Shown here piece by piece: positions 24,965-32,469 of a DNA stretch of 33,422 bases. Positions within the stretch are counted from its first letter, which is position 1; each line of letters begins with the position of its first letter. The notes under the pieces were generated by a model that saw only the letters and a list, made by a program, of their open reading frames with translations, ran no database searches and was not told the DNA's origin. Both the position numbers and the translations under genes were made by a program. Source of the stretch: Vibrio amylolyticus (GTDB lineage: Bacteria; Pseudomonadota; Gammaproteobacteria; Enterobacterales; Vibrionaceae); NCBI RefSeq assembly GCF_023145695.1, contig NZ_JAJHVV010000021.1:1-33422 (forward strand), given 5' to 3'.

Positions 24965-25459
24965 TTAAAAAGAATGTGAAAGTAGCTGATAAAAACTCTT
25001 CGAGGATTCAGCTTGATAGAACAGGTTTAACGAGTCAGCCTCTGTAAAGGTCAATTCCTTTCGAACCAAAGCAGTTAGAGCATCGATGTCAGTAACCATG
25101 ACCGAATCAAACTCATTTTTTGGTACTTCATGAGCCAGAATTTCAACTCGCTCACCATCACCAATAAAACGAAAAAAATGTTGCCCTGTTGCCTCAAACA
25201 GCGTCACGTCGAAAATTTCTTTCTGATAATTTTGGTTCAACGCTTGTTCAAGAAGAAACTGAACAGTGACTAGGTTATGCCGTGGGTATTTTGGAAGTTT
25301 GCCCGCAATCTGTGCATTATATGACGCAACAGCAACTTCAAACGTTCCTGCTGGTACGGCAAACAAAGCACCGTCAACTCCCCCATCTCCGATACAAGCA
25401 TTTGATACTTGAATATTCAGCATCCCTGCCAGCGTTACGGCGAATAACTTACCTTTCAT
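24965..25459 (-). CDS. Hypothetical small secreted protein, operon partner of the alkylsulfatase
   Basis: The 164-residue protein is not recognised. Residues 1-21 are a Sec signal peptide ending QVSNA; the predicted mature protein starts CIGDGGVDG. No lipobox is present, because the residue before Cys is Ala but the -3 position is Ser, a poor match. The remainder is a mixed alpha/beta soluble domain with HNLVTVQFLLEQALNQNYQ and a repeated acidic pattern, no membrane helix and only one cysteine in the mature part. GAGG lies before ATG 25459. As first gene of the sulfatase operon it probably acts in the periplasm, perhaps in the same sulfate-ester or detergent response; this is inference from context. 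Confidence 0.75.
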   Translation of the reverse strand: MKGKLFAVTLAGMLNIQVSNACIGDGGVDGALFAVPAGTFEVAVASYNAQIAGKLPKYPRHNLVTVQFLLEQALNQNYQKEIFDVTLFEATGQHFFRFIGDGERVEILAHEVPKNEFDSVMVTDIDALTALVRKELTFTEADSLNLFYQAESSKSFYQLLSHSF

Positions 25460-25541
25460 AAAACCTCACTGACTCGTTTGTTGGTGAGAATACTAGCCCT
25501 TTAGGTATTCAAATTAAATACACATAACTGCACTTTAATTG

Positions 25542-25570
25542 TGAATATAATTCATATCACTTAAAGTGAT
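25542..25570. promoter_or_regulatory. Two adjacent palindromes between the sulfatase operon and radD
   Basis: TGAAT-ATA-ATTCA (25542-25554) is followed one base later by ATCACTT-A-AAGTGAT (25556-25570). Both are perfect and lie in the 170-base divergent gap, so they could be operators for the sulfatase operon, radD, or both. The regulator is unknown. Confidence 0.4.
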
Positions 25571-25634
25571 GTACAATTCCAGTCAGTGGCTCTGCTGTGT
25601 ATAATGAACCACTCAATAACGACCTTTAGTGATT

Positions 25635-27377
25635 ATGTATACCCTTCGCCCATACCAAGCCGATTCAGTGAAAGCGGTTATTCACTACTTTCGAAAGCAC
25701 TCCACGCCTTCTGTCATTGTTCTTCCAACCGGGGCAGGAAAAAGCTTGGTCATTGCAGAGCTTGCACGGTTAGCAAAAGGACGTGTCCTTGTTCTTGCTC
25801 ATGTCAAAGAATTGGTTGAACAAAACCATGAAAAGTATGAAGGGTACGGAGAAAAAGGGGCTATTTACGCCGCAGGGTTAGGTCGTAAAGAGACCGATAA
25901 ACAGGTGGTCTTTGCCTCAGTTCAATCGGTTGTGCGAAACCTTGACGATTTTAAAGACCAATTTTCACTCTTAGTTATCGATGAATGCCACCGTGTACCG
26001 GATGCCAAAAATAGTAGCTACCAAAAAGTCATCAGCCATTTACGAGAATTAAACTCAGGTATTAAGGTACTAGGGTTAACAGCAACACCCTATCGCTTGG
26101 GCATGGGTTGGATTTACCAATATCACACTCGTGGACAAGTGCGCAGCGAAGAGCCAAGGTTCTTCAGAGATTGTATCTTTGAGCTCCCTATTCACTATTT
26201 ACTTGATGAGAATTTCCTGACGCCTGCACGCATGATGGATGCACCTGTACTTTCCTACGACTTCTCACAACTCAAACCTGCGAATACAGGTCGTTATAAA
26301 GAAGCAGAAATGGATATGGTGATCGACCAAGCTAAACGGGCGACCCCACAAATCGTAGAGCAGATCATTCAATACGCTTCGGATAAAAAAGGCATCATGG
26401 TGTTTGCCGCGACCGTTCGACATGCTCAAGAGATCTTACAATTACTTCCCGAAGATCAATCCGCTATCGTTATTGGTGACACCCCAACGCCTGAGCGTGA
26501 TGACATTATCCAACGCTTTAAACATCGAAAAATTAAGTTTTTAGTCAATGTGTCAGTGCTAACGACTGGATTTGACGCTCCGCATGTTGATCTTATTGCC
26601 ATCCTTAGACCAACAGAATCCGTTAGCCTCTACCAGCAAATCATTGGTCGTGGGCTTCGGTTGTCTCCCGGAAAGGAAGAGTGCCTGGTGCTCGATTATG
26701 CAGGAAACAACTACGACCTTTACCAGCCTGAAGTCGGCGATCCAAAACCCGACTCAAACAGTGAGATCATCACTATTCCCTGCCCCGCTTGTGGTTTTAA
26801 TAACAACTTCTGGGGGAAACTGGATAGCAACGGTTTTCTACTTGAACACTTTGGCCGACGATGCCAAGGGTTTTTCACCGATGAAGAGACCAACGAACGT
26901 GAACACTGCGGATACCGGTTCCGCGCTAAATACTGTAATGAGTGCGGTGCAGATAACGACATAGCCGCCCGAATATGCCATGAGTGCGACGCGACACTTG
27001 TTGATCCTGATAAAAAGCTAAAAGAAGCATTAAACTTAAAAGATGCACTTGTATTCGAGTGCTTAGAAATGAACCTATCCGTCCATAAAGACCAATTAGG
27101 AAAAGCGCAGCTCAAAGTCACTTACCTTGGGGAAAATCAGGCTCAAGTGCATGAATTTTGGCCGCTCACCACCAAAAAACAGAAACAACGTTTTAAGGAC
27201 CAATTTGTTCGTCCTCATTTAGCTGATAAGCATCGTCTTTTTGACGCGGCATCACCTAATAAAGTAGTGTCTCACCAACATCGCTTTCGACCACCTCAGT
27301 TTGTCATCGCTCGTAAGTCAGGGCGTTTTTGGAAAATGCGCGATAAGATCTTTGAAGATGAGTTACAAAATCGCTAA
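25635..27377 (+). CDS. radD: DEAD/DEAH-box helicase-like ATPase RadD (YejH)
   Basis: The protein has 580 residues from ATG 25635; GTG at 25629 is an alternative that would add two residues, and neither has a strong ribosome binding site. It is highly similar to E. coli RadD from the start (YTLRPYQADSV) to the end. Motifs in order: Walker A LPTGAGKS near residue 34, DECHRV near 118, GLTATPYRLG near 150, FAATVRHAQEI, the C-terminal helicase lobe with TTGFDAPHVDLIAILRPTES and QIIGRGLRLSPGK. A zinc-binding region follows at residues about 375-460 (CPACGFNNNFWG, CNECGADNDIAARICHECD). RadD is a superfamily 2 ATPase linked to SSB and double-strand break repair. As in E. coli it is close to rsuA and rplY. 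Confidence 0.95.
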   Translation: MYTLRPYQADSVKAVIHYFRKHSTPSVIVLPTGAGKSLVIAELARLAKGRVLVLAHVKELVEQNHEKYEGYGEKGAIYAAGLGRKETDKQVVFASVQSVVRNLDDFKDQFSLLVIDECHRVPDAKNSSYQKVISHLRELNSGIKVLGLTATPYRLGMGWIYQYHTRGQVRSEEPRFFRDCIFELPIHYLLDENFLTPARMMDAPVLSYDFSQLKPANTGRYKEAEMDMVIDQAKRATPQIVEQIIQYASDKKGIMVFAATVRHAQEILQLLPEDQSAIVIGDTPTPERDDIIQRFKHRKIKFLVNVSVLTTGFDAPHVDLIAILRPTESVSLYQQIIGRGLRLSPGKEECLVLDYAGNNYDLYQPEVGDPKPDSNSEIITIPCPACGFNNNFWGKLDSNGFLLEHFGRRCQGFFTDEETNEREHCGYRFRAKYCNECGADNDIAARICHECDATLVDPDKKLKEALNLKDALVFECLEMNLSVHKDQLGKAQLKVTYLGENQAQVHEFWPLTTKKQKQRFKDQFVRPHLADKHRLFDAASPNKVVSHQHRFRPPQFVIARKSGRFWKMRDKIFEDELQNR

Positions 27378-27490
27378 TAAGCGAACAAAGAGTGAGACGA
27401 TTCACTTTCTATTCATCGACACTTTTTATACTAAATTACATTGCCCAAATAAGAATTGGGGTAAACCATTACTTCAACTAAGGTTTCTAT

Positions 27491-27916
27491 ATGCTGACGA
27501 GATCTATCAAAGCAACTTTACTCGCTCTAGTTTGCTCTATATTGACACTAGTTTCACTGTCTACAGCGGCTAGCGAGACTACTACTGCTACAGCTAACGA
27601 TACTCCATCGGGTCATGAACTGGTTCAAGATGTGTACAAAGAAGGTACTCGAGTTGAATTAGACGAAGACCAAGATGAAGTCTACGAAGCGGTACAACAA
27701 GGTTTAATTAAGCCTTTTTCCGAGCTTTATGACACTATTGATAGGCAACTTCACGGGCGTTTAATTCGAGTCGAGTTGGAAGAAGATGACGACGAATGGA
27801 TTTATGAGTTGAAGCTCGTTCATGAACAGAACGTGATAAAAGTTGAATACAACGCGACCACTCTTGAGATGATCGAGATTAAAGGGCGCAATCTTCACGA
27901 CGTGATTAAAAAATAG
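27491..27916 (+). CDS. PepSY-domain periplasmic protein
   Basis: The 141-residue protein has a signal peptide (1-27, ending LSTAAS). A short Thr/Ala-rich linker follows, then a C-terminal PepSY-like domain at residues about 70-138 (LIRVELEEDDDEWIYELKLV, then IKVEYNATTLEMIEIKGR). PepSY domains are thought to inhibit peptidases or to sense the periplasmic environment; several are encoded next to PhoPQ-like systems. It lies 58 bases upstream of the response regulator on the same strand, so it is probably a target or accessory sensor of that system. The domain is strongly acidic (EDQDEVYEA), which could bind divalent cations. Confidence 0.85.
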   Translation: MLTRSIKATLLALVCSILTLVSLSTAASETTTATANDTPSGHELVQDVYKEGTRVELDEDQDEVYEAVQQGLIKPFSELYDTIDRQLHGRLIRVELEEDDDEWIYELKLVHEQNVIKVEYNATTLEMIEIKGRNLHDVIKK

Positions 27917-27974
27917 TGCTTGTATAGTTCAAGAATAGTTTGACGAATAATAAGACAAAAATAGAGAGCCAAAT

Positions 27975-28634
27975 ATGAAGATTTTAGTGGTTGAAGATGA
28001 TGCTCGACTCGGTGAACAAATCATAGCGACGCTTGAAGGCGCTGGTTGGGTTCCTGAATTATCTCAAGATGGCATAGATGCATTATACCGAGCCACCTCT
28101 GAAGAGTGGGATGCGATTGTTTTAGACTTAGGTCTTCCGAAACTTGATGGCTTAACCGTATTAACGGGCATTCGTGACGAAAACATCAACACGCCAGTCA
28201 TAATCTTAAGTGCTAGAGACACGCTAACACAGCGCGTTGAAGGCCTTAATGCAGGCGCTGATGATTACCTAACAAAGCCATTCGAGATGGTTGAATTAAT
28301 CGCTCGCATAAGAGCGCAACTGCGTCGAGCATCAGGCAACGCTGCACCTGTCATGCAAATTGGCGATTTGAGCTTAGATACTCGAACCTCTAAAGTACTT
28401 TGGCAAGGTGAAGTCATTAGCCTAACAGCGCTAGAGTACAAAGTTGTCGCTTACTTTATGCACAACCCCGAAAAGGTCATTTCAAGAACCGAATTGGTTG
28501 AGCACATCTATAAACAAGATTTTGACCGAGACTCCAATACCGTTGAAGTTTTCATCGGTCGTATTCGTAAAAAAATCAACCCAAAAGTCATTAAAACCGT
28601 TCGTGGACTGGGGTATCAACTTAATGCCAACTAG
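27975..28634 (+). CDS. OmpR/PhoP-family response regulator
   Basis: The 219-residue protein has a receiver domain (1-115) with acidic pocket Asp8-Asp9, phosphorylated Asp51 in VLDLGLP, Thr/Ser switch LSARD, and Lys in LTKPFE. The winged-helix DNA-binding domain (about 125-217) has SLTALEYKVVAYFMHNPEKV and VEVFIGRIRKKI. It is closest in appearance to PhoP/QseB-type regulators. The kinase gene overlaps its end by 11 bases, so they are coupled. Confidence 0.95.
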   Translation: MKILVVEDDARLGEQIIATLEGAGWVPELSQDGIDALYRATSEEWDAIVLDLGLPKLDGLTVLTGIRDENINTPVIILSARDTLTQRVEGLNAGADDYLTKPFEMVELIARIRAQLRRASGNAAPVMQIGDLSLDTRTSKVLWQGEVISLTALEYKVVAYFMHNPEKVISRTELVEHIYKQDFDRDSNTVEVFIGRIRKKINPKVIKTVRGLGYQLNAN

Positions 28635-29970
28635 GTTTGCTGCGATAAATCGTTTAAGTCTTAAAAAACGCCTGCTTATTGCCTCTTCTTTATGGCTTAC
28701 CGCCATGATATTAGCTGCCGGTGTTGGTATTCCAAAGTTAGTACATGACTACCTCGTTAGTGATGCTAAAAATCAACTCAAGCTTGCCATGGACGAGATA
28801 ACCGCCCATGTTGAAGCGGATGTCAGTGACAAACTCTCTCTTCCTTATCGTTTATCAGATCCACGATTTAGTCAGCCATATAGTGGCTTATATTGGGTGA
28901 TAGCCAGTGAAGATCAGTCCTTGCGATCTCGTTCATTGTGGGACAAGAATATCAAGATTCTCTCGTTACCGATTCGCACCAAACTTTTAGGTGCGAAAGG
29001 TGAGAAACTTATCTATATCACTCAAACGATCTATTTACCCGGCGTGTCTAGCCCAGTCAATATTCTCGTTGGTGTTGATGAGGCACCTCTAATGGCCACT
29101 CTCAATCACCTCACTCGCCAACTATGGTTCATTCTAGGGCTTCTATTTGCTGGTATTTTACTCTTAATCGGAACACAAATTGGTTGGTCTCTTCGCCCCC
29201 TAGGGAAGATGCAACGTGAATTAGCCGCATTAAGAGCTGGCAAACAGAACCAGTTAGCTGAAGAGTACCCTAATGAAGTCTACCCGTTAGTTTATGATCT
29301 CAATGCCCTGCTCTTCCATTATCAAGAACTACTTGAGAGAGCGAGAAATCACGGCGGTAATTTGTCCCACGCATTAAAAACACCCCTTTCTGTACTAAAA
29401 AATGAGATTGCTGCACTACCACAAACAGAGCAACAGAAGCTACTGCCAGCCATTGAACAGATACAAAACCATATCGATTACCACCTAGGGCGAGCTAGAA
29501 TTGCGGGTGCAGCGAATATTCTTTCAGTAAAATCCAACCCTAGCGAGCGCATTGATGCGATTTCAATGGCCTTTGATAAAGTCTATGCGTCTCGGGAAAT
29601 CATCCTAATTAACGAAATTGATAGTGATATCGACGTTGCCGTGGATTCCACTGACCTTGATGAAATGCTAGGAAACCTACTTGAGAATGGCTACAAATGG
29701 GCAAGTTCTACCATTCGAGTTCATAGTAAACTCATCTCAAACCAACTGATTGAGATATACGTTGAAGATGATGGGCCAGGTATCCCAGAAGAAAATCATC
29801 AACACGCAATCAGGCGTGGTGTTCGATTAGATGAAACGACGCCTGGAACAGGACTTGGGCTCAATATAGTTAGCGAAATGGCACACAGTTATCGCGGAAA
29901 ATTACTACTTGGAAAGAGCACAATGGGCGGATTAAAAGTGACCTTAAGTGTCAAGGTAGCCGCAACATAA
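28624..29970 (+). CDS. PhoQ/QseC-type sensor histidine kinase
   Basis: The protein has 448 residues from ATG 28624, which overlaps the regulator stop; the open frame further upstream is only a shadow inside the regulator gene. Helix 1 (residues about 17-37) and helix 2 (167-189) flank a periplasmic sensor of about 130 residues, followed by a HAMP-like linker (RPLGKMQRELAALRAGK). The dimerisation domain has His249 in LSHALKTPL, and the catalytic domain has LGNLLENGYKWA (N box), DDGPGIP (G1) and GTGLGL (G2). PhoQ-like sensors detect divalent cations or peptides. The signal here is unknown. Confidence 0.93.
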   Translation: MPTRFAAINRLSLKKRLLIASSLWLTAMILAAGVGIPKLVHDYLVSDAKNQLKLAMDEITAHVEADVSDKLSLPYRLSDPRFSQPYSGLYWVIASEDQSLRSRSLWDKNIKILSLPIRTKLLGAKGEKLIYITQTIYLPGVSSPVNILVGVDEAPLMATLNHLTRQLWFILGLLFAGILLLIGTQIGWSLRPLGKMQRELAALRAGKQNQLAEEYPNEVYPLVYDLNALLFHYQELLERARNHGGNLSHALKTPLSVLKNEIAALPQTEQQKLLPAIEQIQNHIDYHLGRARIAGAANILSVKSNPSERIDAISMAFDKVYASREIILINEIDSDIDVAVDSTDLDEMLGNLLENGYKWASSTIRVHSKLISNQLIEIYVEDDGPGIPEENHQHAIRRGVRLDETTPGTGLGLNIVSEMAHSYRGKLLLGKSTMGGLKVTLSVKVAAT

Positions 29971-29979
29971 TTGTTCAGA

Positions 29980-29996
29980 TTAACTGCATGAGTTAA
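29980..29996 (+). terminator. Weak terminator-like hairpin after the sensor kinase
   Basis: TTAACT pairs with AGTTAA around a GCATG loop, followed by TTTCTGTTCAATT. The stem is short and AT-rich and the T-run is broken, so it is at most a weak terminator. It lies before the rplY promoter. Confidence 0.3.
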
Positions 29997-30033
29997 TTTC
30001 TGTTCAATTAGACTCACTTAACCGCAATTTGTA

Positions 30034-30062
30034 TTGCTCACTATTAAAGAGAATGGTAGTAT
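30034..30062 (+). promoter_or_regulatory. rplY promoter
   Basis: TTGCTC (30034-30039) and TAGTAT (30057-30062) are separated by 17 bases, a good sigma70 arrangement. The following CCGCGC is GC-rich, as in stringently controlled ribosomal promoters. Confidence 0.65.
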
Positions 30063-30068
30063 CCGCGC

Positions 30069-30166
30069 TCGTTTTGATAGTAACTTCGGTTGCTACCGAA
30101 CGTAAGGCATCAACAAGGTCGCATTGTTGATGTGATATTTAATGTTTACTAATTGAGAGTAAAACT
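30069..30166 (+). promoter_or_regulatory. rplY mRNA leader, two hairpins (candidate L25 autoregulation)
   Basis: The leader folds into TTCGGT-TGCT-ACCGAA (30085-30100) and CATCAACAA-GGTCGCA-TTGTTGATG (30108-30132), followed by an AT-rich stretch and GAGAG before the ATG. L25 is known to repress its own mRNA in E. coli and relatives by binding the leader. The structure here is compatible with that, but the 5S-like binding site was not modelled. Confidence 0.55.
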
Positions 30167-30445
30167 ATGAAATTTGAAGCAGTAGTACGTACTGAACTAG
30201 GTAAAGGTGCGAGCCGCCGCCTACGTCACGCTGGTAAATTCCCAGCAGTTGTATACGGTGGCGAAGCAGCTCCTGTATCTATCGAACTAGCTCATAACGA
30301 AGTTATGAACCAAATGGACAAGCCAGAATTCTACGAAGGCATCACTCTTGTGATCGACGGCGCAGAAGTTAAGGTTAAGCCACAAGACGTTCAACGTCAC
30401 GCGTTCAAGCCTAAAGTTGAGCACATGGACTTCATCCGCGTTTAA
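30167..30445 (+). CDS. rplY: 50S ribosomal protein bL25
   Basis: The 92-residue short form of bL25 binds loop E of 5S rRNA in the 50S subunit. It starts MKFEAVVRTELGKGASRRLR; the RNA-binding segment GKGASRRLRHAGKFPAVVYGG and the C-terminal VQRHAFKPKVEHMDFIRV are as in enteric RplY. The length equals the gammaproteobacterial short form, without the CTC extension. Codon use is highly biased as for an abundant protein. It has its own promoter, leader and terminator. Confidence 0.97.
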   Translation: MKFEAVVRTELGKGASRRLRHAGKFPAVVYGGEAAPVSIELAHNEVMNQMDKPEFYEGITLVIDGAEVKVKPQDVQRHAFKPKVEHMDFIRV

Positions 30446-30532
30446 TTCCCTACCAAGGAATTAGTCGGATAAAATCCAGCCTTCTGCATAGAAAAGATCA
30501 TCGACTTTACCAATCGAGAAATCTAAAAATTC

Positions 30533-30572
30533 GAAAGCCCAATGCTACCAACATTGGGCTTTCACCGTTTTT
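30533..30572 (+). terminator. rplY terminator
   Basis: GAAAGCCCAATG pairs perfectly with CATTGGGCTTTC around a seven-base loop, followed by ACCGTTTTTG. It is the last feature of the rplY locus before the element-like region. Confidence 0.88.
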
Positions 30573-30846
30573 GAGCCTCCCAAAACCTCTGTAAGCCTCT
30601 ATTTTCAAAGTACTTACCCGCATATCACACGTTGTACTTAACCCCTGTGGATCAAAATAATTGTAAAATAATTACAATATACAGTAGTTGAAAAGCCACT
30701 ATCTCCCGCCTAATTTCAAACTGTCTAGGCGAAAAAATCGCCTCTACTAAAAGTCACAAAACACTTTTTTGTCCGCTTATCTGGAAAAATCGCATTTGGC
30801 CGCCTCTAAAATCTACATACGCTCTAACAATAAGAAGGCTTTAAAA
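30573..30846. promoter_or_regulatory. Gap upstream of the excisionase-like gene, repeats and palindromes
   Basis: No gene is seen. CGCCTCTA occurs exactly at 30739-30746 and 30801-30808, GCCTCTA at 30595-30601 and CGCCTAA at 30707-30713. AGGCGA-AAAAA-TCGCCT (30727-30743) contains an inverted copy. ATTGTAA-AATAA-TTACAAT (30660-30678) is a perfect palindrome. Such features are expected near phage-type attachment sites and xis promoters (arm sites, Xis or repressor sites), but the core att sequence could not be recognised. Confidence 0.45.
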
Positions 30847-31041
30847 ATGAATTACAGAACACTTAAACCAAGAAAGTTTATCGATGAATACTACCCAGGC
30901 TCAGGTTTCACCGTCTCTACTGTGCTGAATTGGATGAATAAGGGGCTTCTTCCGTATGTCACAACGCCCACGGGACAACGACTCGTGCTAGTTGATGAGT
31001 ATGTGCTGATGATTACTGCCAGAAATGATCTGTTGGAGTAA
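30847..31041 (+). CDS. Excisionase-like small DNA-binding protein
   Basis: The protein has 64 residues from ATG 30847, with AAGAAGG about eight bases upstream; the longer frame from 30769 has no such site. FIDEYYPGSGFTVSTVLNWMNKGLLP resembles the winged-helix recognition part of MerR/excisionase-type proteins, where xxSxxTVxxWxxKG is common, and TPTGQRLVLVDEYVL resembles the wing. It lies three bases before the integrase gene, a typical xis-int pair. It probably acts as a recombination directionality factor; the exact family is not certain. Confidence 0.72.
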   Translation: MNYRTLKPRKFIDEYYPGSGFTVSTVLNWMNKGLLPYVTTPTGQRLVLVDEYVLMITARNDLLE

Positions 31042-31044
31042 TTA

Positions 31045-32283
31045 ATGGCTAGGCAAAGAGAGAAAAAGAACAGCGACCTCCCTCCACACCTATATCGCAT
31101 CAAAGACAGGTTTGGAAGAACACGCTACCAGTTCCAGCGTGTGGACCGCACACGTGTTCTATTTCCTCTGCAAATGCCAATAAACCTTATAAAGATGCAT
31201 GCATCAAACTACAACGCAAAGTACAGAAACATGGGGGCTATCCTAGAGCACGAAAGTGGTAAAAGCTCACAAACAAAAAGTTCAGGTTCGCCGTTTAACA
31301 TTCCGCTCAACGAAGCTATCAAGAAGGTCGAAAAGGAAGTTATCAATGAAGAACTTTCAGACAATTATCTGAAGATATATCAGAGTACTATTGAAAGGTT
31401 ATCTAAAGACCTTGGCCACATATATACGAGAAGCTTGAACTTGGAAATTGTTAACGAGTTTCTAGATGAACATTATGGAGGTACTAGCGCTAAACATTTC
31501 AATAATATTCTCGCTCACATAAAGAAACTCACGAGCTACCTAGCCGATCGTACCTACATACTTGATGACTTTATGAGGAACAAGAAAAACAGGCGGATAC
31601 CATCTAGCCAGCAAAAGAAAACACGCCGTCAGTTATCGATGGAAGAGTTTCAGTTAATCTATGATGAGAGCCCTGTTTATTTAAAGGTAGCAATGATGCT
31701 TTCCTTTGAGTCTACTCATTCTGTCAATGAAATATGCAGAATCAAACACACCATAAAGGCACCTAAAGACGGTGTATGCGGCATTGTATGGAACCCCAGC
31801 AAACAACCAATCAAGGTGGATGACCTAGACGTATACGGCACTCTTTATATTCATCGTCAGAAGAGTAATAAACATGCGACCTCTAGGGTTGCCATCCCAG
31901 TAACCAAGGGGATTTATGAGGCAGTAGAGCTCGCTAAAACTGATCGATTAGTCTGTCCATATGCGGTGAGAAGAAGACCTCAGTGTTCTCAGCGTGGCAC
32001 AGCAAAAGAAAACGACCAGCCTTTTCAAATCGCTAGTCACTACTTAAGTAAACAGTTCAGCAAAGTAAGAGATAAGTTGGGAATATTCGATCACTTAGCC
32101 GTCTCTCAACGGCCAACTTTTCATGAAATTCGAGGGCTTTCAGCTCGCGAGTTTGCAAATCACGGCTATAACCCTAGAGCTCGCATGGCTCACTGTAGTG
32201 ACAAATCAACCGTCATCTATACCGAATCTCAAGAACCAGTATGGAACCCAGTTAAGCCAATGCACATATTGAATTTGAAGTGA
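31045..32283 (+). CDS. int: Lambda-type tyrosine integrase, possibly catalytically altered
   Basis: The 412-residue protein has an N-terminal arm-binding domain (LYRIKDRFGRTRYQFQRVD, residues about 17-34), a core-binding SAM-like domain (about 85-180) and a C-terminal catalytic domain. PTFHEIRGLSAREF aligns with lambda Int PTFHELRSLSARLY and gives His360/Arg363. Lys273 (RQKSNK), His383 (AHCSDKS) and nucleophile Tyr392 (VIYTES) are also in place, and the end EPVW matches lambda REW. At the position of the first catalytic arginine (lambda TGQRVGDLC) there is Ser226 in STHSVNEIC. Either the enzyme is impaired, a nearby residue substitutes, or this subfamily differs. GGAG precedes ATG 31045. It mediates integration of the element next to rplY. 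Confidence 0.88.
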   Translation: MARQREKKNSDLPPHLYRIKDRFGRTRYQFQRVDRTRVLFPLQMPINLIKMHASNYNAKYRNMGAILEHESGKSSQTKSSGSPFNIPLNEAIKKVEKEVINEELSDNYLKIYQSTIERLSKDLGHIYTRSLNLEIVNEFLDEHYGGTSAKHFNNILAHIKKLTSYLADRTYILDDFMRNKKNRRIPSSQQKKTRRQLSMEEFQLIYDESPVYLKVAMMLSFESTHSVNEICRIKHTIKAPKDGVCGIVWNPSKQPIKVDDLDVYGTLYIHRQKSNKHATSRVAIPVTKGIYEAVELAKTDRLVCPYAVRRRPQCSQRGTAKENDQPFQIASHYLSKQFSKVRDKLGIFDHLAVSQRPTFHEIRGLSAREFANHGYNPRARMAHCSDKSTVIYTESQEPVWNPVKPMHILNLK

Positions 32284-32309
32284 CAAAATTAGCATTGAAA
32301 GAGGTGTAG

Positions 32310-32408
32310 CCAAGTTTTCATGAGTTCCGATCAATGTCGAAACGCACCTATCGTAAACTAGCCTTAAATACACAAATGCTTCTTGGTCATAAAGATCATC
32401 GTCAATAG
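32310..32408 (+). pseudogene. Remnant of a second tyrosine integrase, C-terminal fragment
   Basis: Between the integrase and the HD gene, one frame reads SFHEFRSMSKRTYRKLALN and then TQMLLGHKDHRQ before TAG at 32406-32408. Box II HxxR (HEFR) and the LLGHK motif are those of tyrosine recombinases. An in-frame TAG at 32307-32309 precedes the fragment and the catalytic tyrosine is not reached. It is about 33 codons long and differs in sequence from the intact neighbour, so it is not a simple duplication. It is most likely the scar of an older integrase. Confidence 0.75.
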
Positions 32409-32469
32409 CTCTGTAGGCGAATGCGTCCTTTCCTCAGTGGGCCGAACATTTACTTAATTGGAGATTTAC

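Noticed and set aside
28444..28623. Upstream extension of the sensor kinase frame
   Set aside because: It runs inside the response regulator gene in another frame; ATG 28624 fits the family start with helix 1 near residue 17.
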